Assembly (NCBI RefSeq): GCF_024868665.1
Contig: NC_079904.1
Span: forward strand, 17,215,052-17,279,051
Direction of reading: 5' to 3'
From: Triplophysa rosa
Lineage: Eukaryota > Chordata > Actinopteri > Cypriniformes > Nemacheilidae
Length of the DNA: 64,000 nt
Shown: piece by piece, positions 24,929 through 36,688 of the stretch
Layout: every line of letters begins with the position of its first letter
Numbering within the stretch: the first letter of the stretch is position 1
Notes under the pieces: generated by a model
Database searches by the model: none
What the model was told of the DNA's origin: nothing
The model's input: the letters and a program-made list of their open reading frames with translations, nothing else
Translations under genes and position numbers: made by a program

Positions 24929-26013
24929 ACAGCTATTAATTGCATAGCACTAGCATGTTGTTTGCATCCATTGTTAGCCCCAACCCTTCTTCATGTAAAT
25001 ATTACAGCTGCAGATCTATGTTATAGATTTACAATACATCTATGGTTAATAGAAGATGGGTGTGCTTTTAAACATGGCTGCTTGTCAGAGGCAGAAAGTC
25101 AAAAAGTAGGCATGTTTGCATATCTCTCGAACGCATATGTTGGGGGTTAAGTTGTTAAACGTGAGAGGAATGTCTGCTAAAGAGTGGCCACCTGTGCAAC
25201 ACTTATTCACTTCCCTCTCACCATGGCACCAAACCCGGAGTTCCCATCTGGAGATGGTGTTTATGCCATCCCACCCAGTCAGATTCCAGAGCTTCAGATC
25301 TCTCACACACTCATGTCTCGCACAACACGTACACACACTTAATTACCTCTCTGCACGCTACACACATGCAATTACTTACCTGTCAATTTCAATGACTCAT
25401 ATAATGTACGTGAGTGTACGTGTGGGCTAGCAACCCAGCGTGTGTCTAAAAAGCCAAGAACATTTATTTGATGTGATGTTGACTTTGAAGAAATAATCAT
25501 AGATGACCAAATAAAACCCTGGGAGCTCGTCTCCCAGCATTCCGTCTTACTGTCCACTCTAAACACAGAACAGCTGCATATCTGTACAGGTCTGACTTTT
25601 TAAAGGGTACCCATGAAAACCATAATGAAGTTTTACAGGCATTTATGTTAATGGTTTTCTTCCAGGCTCACTAAAATGCTTCACAGTAAAAAGGTTTTAA
25701 TTGTCCATTTTTTTCAAATGCAGTATTTTGAGCGATACATTAATTAATTAACCTTATTACCCCATAATAGCTTTGAAATGAACAAATTCAATGACATGGC
25801 AAATACTATCACGTCATTTTGAAAGTGTGTTCAAGAACCTCCTGTCCTGCAACAAGGCAGATGTTCGTGTGATGTCGGTGTGAGTTTGGAGTGAGTGATT
25901 AGCGGCGACAGGATAAGACATGATCATAATTCATACCTAATGGAAGATCCGGTCTCATGAATCACTTTTTGAGACAGAGCGCTTTGGAGAGAGATAGAGA
26001 ATAACATGGATAT
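24929..26013. other. Non-coding stretch, nothing recognised
   Basis: ORFs of up to 104 codons overlap on both strands near 25085-25430 but carry no recognisable domain. No repeat is delimited. Confidence 0.35.

Positions 26014-26036
<23 letters not shown>
26014..26036. repeat. (GT)n microsatellite
   Basis: About 11 GT units followed by a short GA run. Confidence 0.9.
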
Positions 26037-26045
<9 letters not shown>

Positions 26046-26329
26046 GCTGCCAGCAGTATGCAAAGTGGATTTCTTTGGTCGGATGTGTCAACCTGTCCTG
26101 AACTCTCAGTCCAATTACTAGTTTCTTTTCATCGTTTACTCTCACTCTGTTGTACTCATGTATAAACTCTCTTCTCTCTCTTTCAGTATAGCACATCTAC
26201 AACAGGTAGCATGAGCTCTATTCACCTAAATAAACAAACGGCCATTTATTCAATCAAAAAGTTTTACAATTAGTACCAAAATAGACCATGTAAACTGCCT
26301 ATATTGTCATTTATCTTCAATTGTCGTTT

Positions 26330-26455
26330 ACATGTCGGCAGCAGGTATTTTTCTGTAACGGCACCCACACTTTGGAACTCGCTCCCCTTGGCACTCAGAA
26401 CAATTACCACTATTAGCGAATTTAAATCAAAGCTTAAAACACTATCAGTTACAAT
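26330..26455 (+). pseudogene. LINE 3' ORF fragment (C-terminal end)
   Basis: The plus-strand frame reads SVTAPTLWNSLPLALRTITT, followed closely by a FKSKLKTL motif. This is the characteristic extreme C-terminus of ORF2 in L1/L2/CR1-like LINEs (typically APKLWNSLPxxxR...FKxxLKT). Only the last 40 or so residues remain, with no reverse-transcriptase or endonuclease domain. The sequence after 26455 may be its 3' UTR, running into a (TG)n tract. The fragment is 5'-truncated, as is usual for LINE insertions, and inactive. Confidence 0.7.
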
Positions 26456-26634
26456 GTGTATTCTTCCTTATACTGTCTTTCTAACCAGGTCACTCGAACG
26501 TATTGAATACTATCAATTGCATTGTGTATTTGTGCTATTTTGTCTCACCTCTTTATGTGTTGTTTATTTATTTTGCTTACCTCTTCATGTTGTCTTCATG
26601 ACATTGTTATGCAACTGCAAAAGAAAACTTAAAA

Positions 26635-26665
<31 letters not shown>

Positions 26666-26676
26666 TCATGTTTGTA

Positions 26677-26921
26677 TATCCCGGTGGGGACCTAAACCTG
26701 AATACACACCAACACATGGGGACTCGTGTCACCGTGGGGACCAAAATTGAGGTCCCCAGGGGCAAAAAAGCTAACAAATTGTACAGAACAATATTTTTTA
26801 CAAATCTAAAAATGCAAAAAGTGTTCTATGATCTTTAGGTTTAGGGATAGGGTTAGGGGATAGAATATACAGTTTGTACAGTATAAAAACATTACGCCTA
26901 TGGACTGTCCCCACGGGGATA
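26677..26921. mobile_element. Short TIR element between two (TG)n tracts
   Basis: The left end TATCCCGGTGGGGAC and right end GTCCCCACGGGGATA are inverted copies with one mismatch over 15 bp. The unit is 245 bp and contains 'ggggaccaaaattgaggtcc' near 26737 and a 'ttagggatagggttagggg' phrase near 26838. It is bordered by (TG)n at 26639-26664 on the left and a compound (GT)n tract at about 26933-26985 on the right. No coding sequence. I recall 'gtggggacc' repeats as frequent in teleosts. Confidence 0.65.
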
Positions 26922-26985
26922 GTCAACCAAAGCGTGTGCGTGCATGTGTGTGCGTGCGTGTGTGCGTGTGTGTGTTTGTGTGTGT

Positions 26986-28033
26986 GGACCTGTTTGGACT
27001 GCAAGGGCATAGACATGAATGTCGAGCTTGTAATCCAATCAACCAAAGGAGGCAAATCAAATTATCCTGAGCCGCTATGAAATACATCTCTTTACAGTGA
27101 GTGAGAGATAGCAGTCATAACATCAAGAAGAAGCACAGGAGAAACGATCAATCTTCATTCAAGAACAATGAACAGAGAGGTCAGGTTACAGACACAGAAC
27201 ATTGACCACCCTCAAGACAGTATCACTGATGCATAGAACAATAATAAAAACACTATTATTATAATTGTTATTATTATAATTATTATTAAATTTATTTTGT
27301 AGTTTCAGTTTTTTGTTCACTTACAACTTTCAGCAACACAATTTCTGCATCTTAAAGAAAAGGTAACACATGCAGTTTCTGCCAATCTCATATTAATCTT
27401 GAGTACCTATAGAGTAGTATGGCATAATTAATATCTTCTAAGAGTATTTAGTTTGATCACGTTTACAAAAGACAGCTACAGCAGTACCATTATTTCCAAA
27501 AAACAGTTGACCCTTCTGAAGGCGTGCATTGGGTGGAACTAAAGCACGAGCACACAATACATCATCGCATTATCCCTGCATAACTGTTGATTCAATTTAA
27601 GTTTGTGTAATTTACATAATGCACGTATGCACCGATTGCCAACAAAACACAAACATATGACTCATTTTCACTCACCGTGTGCGGTTCATGTCCGGTAACT
27701 TTTAGCATTGGGTCTGGTACTTCTCCATCTATCAGTTTCAAACGATCTGCAAATCTAGCGTTACTGTATATCCACCGTTTGTATAACATTCATCACCAAA
27801 ATGCCGTGAACAAACAAACACAGCTGAACTTCCGTAACGAACGAAGCACATTTATGGGCGTGCTCTCGCTGGTTGACGCGTGGGCGTGCTCTTTCTCTCG
27901 TTCTCGCTGGTTGACATGTGGGCGTGCTTGTCCGGGAGAATTGTCCAACAAGGGACTAAGAACCATTGTTACGTAACGAGAATTTATGTTCGAAAAAAAC
28001 TTTCCGATATGTGAACTTTCCGATATTCCGATT
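26986..28033. other. Non-coding stretch, local tandem duplication only
   Basis: Near 27856-27930 the phrase 'ctcgctggttgac' followed by 'tgggcgtgct' is repeated twice at about 50-bp spacing. Otherwise AT-rich with ORFs of at most 106 codons and no recognisable domain. Confidence 0.4.
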
Positions 28034-28080
28034 TGTAAGTCGCTTTGGATAAAAGCGTCTGCTAAATGGCTAAATGTAAA
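28034..28080 (+). mobile_element. SINE/LINE tail fragment
   Basis: The phrase GTAAGTCGCTTTGGATAAAA and what follows it match the 3' tail of the SINE at 43281-43431. The tRNA-related head is absent, so only the tail remains. Confidence 0.75.
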
Positions 28081-31000
28081 TACGTCCAACTCGTTCTTTG
28101 ACAAGTTTACCATGTTAAGCGTGAGAAGCCAGCATGTTTAAAAGTGTAAAGAAGACAGAATGCATGACATAGCTTGTCACCCCACCTTTCATGTGGCTTT
28201 CGATTAACTCTCTATTATATTCCGGTTTTGTTTTATTTTTTTAACCAACATGCATATCAGACAAGTTTGATTATTGCATTTTTCCTGACTTCGAATAAGC
28301 CTGCGCAATATTGGGTTTGGGGCTCCGTCCTGAGCAATCTTTTCTCAGCATGCACTTGGGTATTACTAGTCTCGTGTAGCCAGACCTACATGCTGAAAAA
28401 TTGCAATATTATTTTCTCACTTTAAATGCGATCAAAAGTTATTAAAAGTAAAACAATTTTTTTTACATAATTGTGTTCCAAGTGCTTTCCCGGTCGCCAT
28501 TTCATTTTTCCAAGCTCGATCCTGCTCAACCAATCACATTCCTTGTGCACCCATAGCATTGTGGGACATTGAAAGTAGTGAAGGATACATCTATGCTGCC
28601 TTTAAAAATCAATCAGATGAAGGCATCTCATGAGACAGTAAGCATACATTGGATTCAAATGTGCCTTGATGCCTTCCTGCCTGGGAATGCAGCCTCTGAA
28701 GGCAGCATTTCAGAGCTTTCGGACATTGCCAGCGTGACGCATCACATACGCGCCGCAACCAAATCGCACTTTGTTTAAAGCTACGTTCACACCGCCAGAG
28801 ATTGTCTATGTGTCGCCAGTCTTTTGCTACGAGGTCGTTAGAAGGCATTGCTAGCTTTGGTTGCTCTAATAACAGTTATAAACAAACCCTGCGGAAACTG
28901 ATGAGAGACAGATGACGTGAGCACCGCTGCTTAACTCCTATTGGCAGTCACTTTTGAAAGTCGCTCATCATTTGCATAAAGTTGAGCAATTCTCAACTTT
29001 GTCGCGTCGCTATAGACACGCCCACTTTCTGTCACGAATGGTCACTCTCGCTCATGCCGTTGGATTAAAATGAATGAAATAATGCTGCTCTATCGCACTT
29101 ATACATTTAAAATTATGAACAAGCGCACAAAAAACGCGAAATGTGAACGGCCCCTAAATGAATGTAATAAAACATTTGGAGCTTCAGACCCCTTAGCCCA
29201 CCCCTAGCACCGCCCCTTGTCGTCATGTGATGGCAGTATGCATTTGATTCTCTATTTAAAATCATCAGTTAATTGTTACTCCTGCCATGTTCTATGACTA
29301 AAGTGCTGAGGTTTTTTACAAATGTGTTTTATCTATGTTAATGTAATGATGTTTGAGTTTATGACAAGAAGAACTTTGCTCTCCATTAAAATTCCTCATA
29401 TAAATATGAGCCGAAACACCATAGTTCTTAAATATGTAAATCAATAGAAAAAATTGCACAATTCTGAAAAAAGCAACATTATAAAGATTCCTATGAAAGG
29501 AAGGAGATAATTGTTCAAATGATTCCAGCTTTTAAGTGATGCGTACTTGACATTTTAAGTTCAGGCAGTTTCGCCCCCACATCCCCCTGTACCTCACAAA
29601 CAAAAGGCAATAAATTGGCTGCTAAAGGAGAAGTAAATTAATCTCCAGTTTATTTTAATAAGCCCTCACTAACTGAAGACCGATGTGCACCCTGTCAGTG
29701 TGTCTTCCTACTGTCTGCCTTAACTGTCTCTGAAACCACAATCAGCCCTTCTGGAACTGAAAGCTTTAAGATAAAGACAAACTAATTTCTTTCACTAGCT
29801 CAGGGGTGGCGTCTGTGACTGCTGCAGGTGCAGAGGGTATGAGTGAGCCTCCATTGAGGGTTGTCTTTTATATAAGCATGAATATCAAGATGTGAATATG
29901 GATTTTTAGTAGGGGTGAACATAGCAGATATTTGTGTAATGAAGTCTCTCTTTCTTGCACTCTTTCATGAGCTGATTGATCTTTATGCATATTCGTCTTT
30001 CAAAACTTGCGATGAATAGATATTTCTTTAAGAATTTTACATGGGGAATCAGCAAGCTTGTTCTTTCTCACTGCATGCAAGAAATCTGTATTGTGCGAAG
30101 CAGATGTAGATCGAAAGACCTTATTAAAGTAGCAGATTTAAAAGACCTTGAAATTGTTTTTTTTCTTCTCTTTTGTGTGTACATTTGTGTAAGTGTTTAA
30201 TGAGTAAATAATGATCTTTGAGCAGCTTAACCCACTAAAATCGTTCAGCACTATCAAAATGTTGACGAGCAAATAAGCCAGTGAGCTGTCCATGGAGCTG
30301 AACTCGCTGTTGTGAGAGTTTATCTAAAAGTCTGATAACGTAATAATAGTACAACATTTGAAAGATATTCAGTGCATTCACAATGAAACTGAGATATAGG
30401 TTTGGCTCCTAGGAAGATGTGGTAAAGACCTGCTTCTATAAGGCAAATTCGGTGTGCTAAAATAAATATGCTATTATAAGCAGGTTAAGATTTACATATT
30501 TGCATTTGAAATTCAGCTGATGAATATTGAGCAGAGTTTCATGTCTTTGATATTCTCTATTGCTGAGCTTTATGTTTTAATTAGGAAACTGCTTAGAATA
30601 TTCATAGAAGGGCGCTTCTCTCTTGCTTAGATATATGATGGTATGCATGGCACAACCTATGCTGAGATCTTTTATATTCTATTTAATTCAAGCTAAAATT
30701 AAACAGAAAAAAAATGTGTTAGAAACCTGGTTCTCCTCATTTGAACCTGTATATGACTGATATCACATAAAAAAACTGCAGAGAGAGAAATGCTTTGGCT
30801 GTCAGCAGGACCTTCACTTTAATTCAAGGTGTCATAACCAAGGTGCCTAACCACAATCCTGCAAATATCAGCAAAAACCGATCTGTGAATCTGTGAGCTT
30901 TGTGGATCTCCCTCATTGCAGAACTCCACCTAACCCCCCTCCCTCAGACAACAGCCCTGACTGTTGGGCCCCTGTGAAATCACTCTACGGCACGTAAAGG

Positions 31001-31320
31001 ACAAACTCTACACATACATGCACATGAGGGCAGCAGGCTTACAATTATACTCCTGGCATTGATAGCCATGTTCATAGCTCATATTGGGTTTTTTGATGGA
31101 TAGAATAGCAGAATTAAAGTTCATTGGAGTGGAGAGGACCCAATATGCCCTGCTCTGGGGCTAATCAGCCACAAGCTCAAAAACCTTCAAAATCCACAAT
31201 CCACAAAAGACATGAATCTATTTTGTAATTTGTGTAAATTATATACTGTAACACCATAATTTCAGTGAAGTTAAATAAAAAATCTCTCATTTTTTGTTTA
31301 AAAATTAATTAAAATGTCTT
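28081..31320. other. Non-coding stretch, weak repeat traces
   Basis: A block at about 28780-29155 begins 'gctacgttcacaccgcc' and ends 'aatgtgaacggcccctaa', possibly the remains of an inverted-end DNA element, but its ends match poorly. The rest is AT-rich without a recognised exon; the longest ORF is below 85 codons. Confidence 0.3.
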
Positions 31321-31575
31321 TACATTTATATAGCGCTTTTCTGGGTACTCAAAGCGCTTTACAATGAAGGGGGAATTTCCTCAACCACCACCAATGTGCA
31401 GCATCCACCTGGATGATGCGACGGCAGCCATATTGCGCCAGAACGCCCACCACACACCATCTTATTGGTGGAGAGGAGACAGAGTTACGAAGCCAATTGG
31501 TACATATGGGATGATTAGGAGGCCATGATGTATAGAGGCGAATGGGTGAATAATGACAGGATGCACTCAAGATGG
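31321..31575. mobile_element. Dispersed teleost repeat ('atatagcgcttttctgg')
   Basis: The unit starts TTTATATAGCGCTTTTCTGG and continues through 'caaagcgctttacaatgaag', 'gatgatgcgacggcagcc' and 'ccaattggtacatatgggat'. I recognise this as a repeat found in many teleost genomes but cannot name its family or superfamily. A minus-strand ORF (31349-31651) covers it and reads like the translation of the repeat rather than a host protein. Borders are approximate. Confidence 0.55.
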
Positions 31576-32720
31576 CATGGTCTCCACAAACTTTTACACA
31601 TTTGATTATCCCAGCATGACTTGAGAATGATCCAAAGAGCATATTGTCCACTTCAAATGGCCTTTTATACAGACAATTTTACAATAACACAAATTAGATT
31701 AGTAGCCTAATCATGATTCTATATATTGGTCTAACCAACAGAACTTTAAGTAAAATATACTTAAAGTCCTAATGAAATTCAAAATTACTATTATTTTTTT
31801 TTTCAAATAGAGCAGTTTTATTAATGTACTGTACAATTTTTACATCGAATTCATTTGCAGCAGAAAACATAAGGTTTGCCCACTATTTCTCTCATTTGAT
31901 ATTCAATTTCACTTGAAAATTAAGGACGAATTTGATGTAAACAAAAGCAGAGCTTTTTATACATATACAATTAACCACAGCATCTACCCTCTATGGACTT
32001 CTGAACAATACACATCTCATGTGTAGCTTGTTATGGCTCATAGCTTTTCCACACCTTCATGTGCAAAGAAAAAACAACAATAAGAACAAATATTAATCAG
32101 AAAAGGAACCTAGTCTAGCGAAACGCAATACACTCCCCATACACCCCCACAACCATCCTCCATCGCTCCATTGCTCCTCTCTTTGATGTTTTCTCACAAT
32201 GCCCTGATGAGATGCGAATGGATGTGTTGATTTGAGATGGGCCTTCCAGTAATCTGCCTCCCTATTCAACTCGTTTATATCAGGCATTGCAGCCACCTGT
32301 CAGACCTGCTATGTGCCGCTCACGAGAGCAAATTGGACCACGTTTGTGCATGAACCAAAAAAAGTGATGCAATCAAACAAATATTGTCTCAGTTACAGGA
32401 GCTCCTTTAATGTGGTGATTTCAGTAATTACATTTGATATGTCACTCAGCGAGATGAATCCCTGAAGCTTTTTCAACTCGATAAGATGGGATTTGTCCAT
32501 GCAGAATCTAATCTATGATCATTTTCCTAAAAAAATGGTCATTGCATGAAGCTGCAACACATATACAGCAATAGATAAAAGTAATGAACAATTCGGGTTT
32601 GTGATCTGTCAGATAAAGAAGATTCTGCACTGCTTCAACGTGTTGCTTCCAGGATTACCAGATCTGTGTAACAAAACCTGCCCACTGGCCATTCAAAACT
32701 GCATGTACCTGGAAACCACA
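31576..32720. other. Non-coding flank of the DIRS element
   Basis: AT-rich; ORFs are under 70 codons with no recognised domain. Confidence 0.4.
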
Positions 32721-32904
32721 GTTCCCTTTCTGTCGGTCTATCGACGCTGTGTCGAACCGACAGATGGGGTTCGTCCCTGAGAACCAATCGCTTCCGACTA
32801 CTTAGAAAAGGCCAATGAAAATTGGCAAATGAAATTTGCATGCCGGACTCCGCCCCGGAAATCCAGGTATAAAAGGGAGACGGCGTGCATCATTCATTCA
32901 CCTT
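32721..32904. repeat. DIRS left inverted terminal repeat
   Basis: Sequence from about 32748 to 32904 matches the reverse complement of 38246-38407 with only a few differences. The outermost 27 bp (GTTCCCTTTCTGTCGG onward) are not shared with the right end but with the internal complementary region (38102-38125), as expected for DIRS elements. Confidence 0.95.
32851..32874 (+). promoter_or_regulatory. GC box and TATA box in DIRS left repeat
   Basis: CCGCCCCGG lies about 10 bp upstream of TATAAAA (32868-32874), a core-promoter layout that would start transcription toward the gag-like ORF about 230 bp downstream. The role is inferred from position and motif. Confidence 0.6.
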
Positions 32905-33104
32905 TTGTTCTTCGGAGCCTTCGGTTATGAAGATCTTCTCTTGCTACTTAGCAACTTCAGATTGCCGGTTCTACGACATGGTGCAGCGGACTGTCCCTTC
33001 CTGCAGAGACTTCCCCTGGGCGTCTCGGCGGTTCCAGAGGTGTTCGAGCCTGCAGACGGTGACTCACCGTCTGCATTCTAAAATAGCAATTTCTCCAGCG
33101 TGGC

Positions 33105-34473
33105 ATGTCCCGCTGTTCTCGTGGGTGCGGTGTCCTCATCGAGGAAGGGGACAAGCACGATGTCTGTCTCAAGTGTTTGGGGGTCCAACACGCTGAGGCA
33201 GCCTTCGTGGACTCATCTTGCCTGCATTGCGGTCACGGGTGGCTGTCTTCTCCCGAGAACCAGCCACCACCTCGCAGGCTTCCCGGGCTGTGACGAGGAT
33301 GGCTAAGGCCATTCCGTCCGCCAAGGCGAGCGGCGAGGGTGATATGGGGGGGGGGGGTATGGTGATATGAGCGCTAATCCGTCAGCCAAGCGCTCGCCTC
33401 ACCGTTCCCTAGCACCGTCCACCGTCGGCATCCTCCTTCACGTATTCGGACACGATGCATGAGGAAGATGAGATGTCTATCACAGCAACGGAGAGCGAAT
33501 TGCTGGCATCCGATCCCGATGACTCTTTGCAGCTGGGGGCGAGCTCAGGAGGAGGCGGATGTCGAGATGTCGGCCATGCTTTCCCGGGCCGCCATGTGCA
33601 TTGGGTTAGAGTGCACTCCGGTGCCTCTCCCCCAGCGCTCACGGTTGGATACATGGTTCTTGGGCTCTGAGCGCGACTCCAAGCCGCGCCCAACCCCGGT
33701 TCCGTTCTTCCCGGAAGTGCATGAGGAACTGACGAAGACGGGGAATGCCCCTTTTTCGGCACGTACACGTCAAACCAGTTCCGTCGCTCTCTCTTCCCTC
33801 GATGGTGGGGCAGCTAACGGTTACGTCGACGTGCCCCAGAGGTCGACCGAAACTCCCGTCCAAGGCATGTAGGACTTCGGCATCGCTGGTGTCGAAGGCC
33901 TACGCTGCTGCGGGCCAAGCTGCCTCCTCTCTCCATGCCATGGCCATCCTGCAGATCCACCAGGCCAAGGCGTAGAAAGAGATCCAGGAGGGTAAGACCG
34001 ACCCGGGGTTAATGCAGGAACTCCGCACCGTTACCGACCTCGCTCTAAGGGCGACCAAGGTGACCGCGCGGGCCCTGGGTCGGGCGATGTCCACCATGGT
34101 GGTCCAGGAGAGGCACCTCTGGCTTAACCTTGCGCAGATGAGTGACGCAGAGAAAGTCCGCTTTCTCGATGCGCCCATTGCGCAGGGTGGGCTGTTTGGT
34201 GACACTGTCGAGGACTTCGCTCAGCAGTTCTCGACAGTGAAGAAGCAGACGGAGGCGATTAGCCACATCCTACCCCGCCGGGACTCGGCCGCCCACAGGC
34301 CTTCGAGATCCCGTGCGGCCTCTGCTCCCCAGCAGCCCCGGCCATCTTCGAAGCAAAGCTCCGGTTCCAGCGCTCCCTACCCAGGCGGCACCCCGGAAAA
34401 GGACGGCGAAGGGGAGACCACCACCCCGTCAGCAACCTTCGAGGAAGAAGCGACCCTGACGGGAAGACCCTAG
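33105..34473 (+). pseudogene. DIRS gag-like ORF, broken
   Basis: The ATG at 33105 opens a frame starting MSRCSRGCGVLIEEGDKHDV, with paired cysteines (C-x3-C, C-x2-C and C-x2-C type spacings within about 45 residues) that suggest a zinc-binding N-terminal module as in other vertebrate DIRS first ORFs. The frame stops at 33291-33293, resumes in the same frame to about 33870, then continues one frame over, with an in-frame TAG at about 33973, until the stop at 34471-34473. The last part (34012 onward) carries the conserved block with TDLALRATKVTARALGR and ERHLWLNL, followed by a low-complexity Ser/Pro-rich tail. The product would package element RNA. At least two nonsense changes and one frameshift make it non-functional. 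Recognition rests on memory of family motifs. Confidence 0.85.
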
Positions 34474-34797
34474 CCCCTAGGGACGGTTCCTGCCCCGTTC
34501 CAACATCAGCTAGGCCCCTACGGGGGTCTAGCGCCCACTTTTTCACAAAAAGAGTTTCCAATCTCCCTGGGTGTTCTTCACAGCCGCTCTCACCCTCTGT
34601 CAGACGGTGTTCGGCCACTCGACGTTGCGTCTTGGCGAGGCGCAACATCGAATGTACTTTGCAGCCCTCAGCACTCTCAAATCGATGGTGCGTGGAGCTG
34701 CATCACCAGGCAGGCAAACCAGCAGAGCCAGTCTTCTTCCTGGGGGCCCCCCGGAGAGAGACCCGCACTGCCAGCCATCGAACCACCCCCCGGGGGG

Positions 34798-36688
34798 TTG
34801 ATGAAGCAGATCGTACCCTTAGTCCCCCTGTCGCGGTCCCTGGAAGCTTGGCTCGAGCTTCCCACACCGTCACGGTGGCTGAGGAGAACGATCCGTCTTG
34901 GCTACGCGATCCAGTTCGCCAGAAACCCGCCCAAGTTTCGGGGCATCCTCGCAACCTCGGTCAGAGGCCGGGATGCTCCCGTACTACGGGGCGAGGTCGC
35001 CACCCTTCTGGCGAAGAATGCGTTCGAGTCCGTCCCCTTAGCCGAGATGTCCAAGGGGTTTTATAGCCCTTACTTCATCGTCCCCAAAAAAGGTGGGGGG
35101 TGCGCCCCATCCTAGATCTGCGTACCCTGAACAGACACCTGCACAAGCTGCCGTTCAGGATGATCACGCAGAAGCGCATCCTGGCATCTGTCAGATGTCA
35201 GGATTGGTTCATGGCAATCGACCTAAAGGACGCTTACTTTCATGTCTCGATTCTCCCTCGTCATCGCCCGTTCCTACGGTTCGCTTTCGAGGGTCGGGCA
35301 TATCAGTACAGAGTCCTCCCCTTCGGTCTGTCTCTGTGTCCACGAGTCTTTACGAAGATCGTGGAGGCCGCCCTCTCTCCCCTCAGGGAGAGGGGTGTGC
35401 GGGTACTCAACTATCTCGACGACTGGCTTATCTTGGCACACTCGCGAGATCTGTTGTGTGCACACAGGGACCTGGTGCTCCGGCACCTAGATCGATTGGG
35501 GCTACAGGTCAACCGAGAGAAGAGCAAGCTCTCCCCTGTGCAGAGCATCCTCTATCTTGGTATGGAACTCAACTCTGTCACCATGTCAGCGCGACTGTCC
35601 GCAGCACGCGCCCAGTAGGTGTTGAACTGCCTGGATCATTTCACGCAGTCTGCGGTTCCCCTGAAACTATTTCAGAGGCTCCTGGGACACATGGCATCCT
35701 CTGCGGCGGTGATACCCCTCGGGTTGATGCACATGAGACCGCTCCAACACTGGCTTCAGAGTCGAGTTTCCTGGAGAGCGTGGCACACCGGCAGAAGTGG
35801 ATGGTGATTACGCCTCTCTGCCGACGCACCCTAACCCTTTGGTCTTCCATGACCTTCCTTCGGGCAGGGGTTCCCCTAGGGCAGGTTACGAGGCATGTCG
35901 TGGTGACAACGGACGCCTCCCTGCAGGGTTGGGGTGCAGTGTGCAACAGGCACGCAGTGTCGGGGCTTTGGACGGGCCCCCGCCTGCGCTGGCATATCAG
36001 TTGCCTAGAGTTGTGGACCGTGCTACTTGCACTGAAGAGGCTGCAACCTCTCGTGCAGGGCAAGCACGTGCTGGTCCGGTCGGACAGCACTACGGCAGTA
36101 GCGTATATCAATCGTCAGGGTAGCGTTTGCTCACTGCAGTTAACACGACTCGCCCGACGCCTCCTCCGGTGGAGGCAGCAGGTGACCCGCTCCCTGCGTG
36201 CCACGTATAACCCAGGCGACCTGAACCAGACAGCCGATGCGCTCTCTCGTCAGTCGACGCCTCGTGGAGAGTGGCGACTCCACCAGCTCATTTGGGTGCA
36301 GTTCGGGCAGGCCCAGGTAGACCTGTTCGCCTCCCTCGAAACCACCCATTGCCCGCTTTGGTACTCTCTGACCGAGGGACCCCTTGGCACAGATGCCCTA
36401 GCCCACAGCTGGCCGCGGGACAAGCGGAAGTACGCCTTCCCCCCAGTGAGCCTCATTGCACAGACCCTGTGCAAGGTCAGGGAAGAGGAGCAGCAAGTGT
36501 TACTCGTTGCGCCACACTGGCCCAACCGGACTTGGTTCTCGGAGCTAATGCTCTTGACGACAGCTCCCCCCTGGCCGATTCCCCTGACGAAGGACCTGCT
36601 TTCCCAGGGGAAGGGCACGTTTTGGCATCCCAGGCCAGACCTCTGGAACCTCCATGTCTGGCCTCTGGATGGGACGAGGAGATCCTGA
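34798..36688 (+). pseudogene. DIRS RT / RNase H / methyltransferase-like ORF, broken
   Basis: The N-terminal part (34798-35092) contains FYSPYFIVPKKGGG, the RT finger region. After a frame change at the G-run near 35091-35099 the next frame gives RPILDLRTLNRHL, then DLKDAYFHV (first catalytic aspartates), then YLDDWLI, the DIRS form of the RT YxDD box. A TAG follows at 35616-35618, and a second frame change lies at about 35780-35800. The third frame holds the RNase H domain: VVTTDASLQGWG, the SCLELWTVLLALK helix, RSDSTTAVAYINRQG and NQTADALSRQ. It then shows a block with AQVDLFAS and KYAFPPVSL that matches the methyltransferase-like domain usually found between RNase H and recombinase. It ends TGA 36686-36688, where the recombinase domain starts in another frame. 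The catalytic motifs survive but the chain does not. Confidence 0.92.

Noticed and set aside
26838..26860. Interstitial telomeric repeat
   Set aside because: Only two or three imperfect TTAGGG-like units; more likely part of the short TIR element.
31349..31651. 100-codon minus-strand ORF as a host protein
   Set aside because: Most of it lies on a dispersed teleost repeat and reads as the translation of that repeat.
35641..36111. 156-codon minus-strand ORF antisense to the DIRS RNase H
   Set aside because: It is a shadow of the GC-rich sense coding sequence and shows no family motif.
36271..36687. N-terminal 139 codons of the recombinase frame as real protein
   Set aside because: This part overlaps the RNase H/methyltransferase frame and reads as low-complexity Pro/Arg/Ala sequence unlike recombinase N-termini; the recognisable domain starts near 36688.
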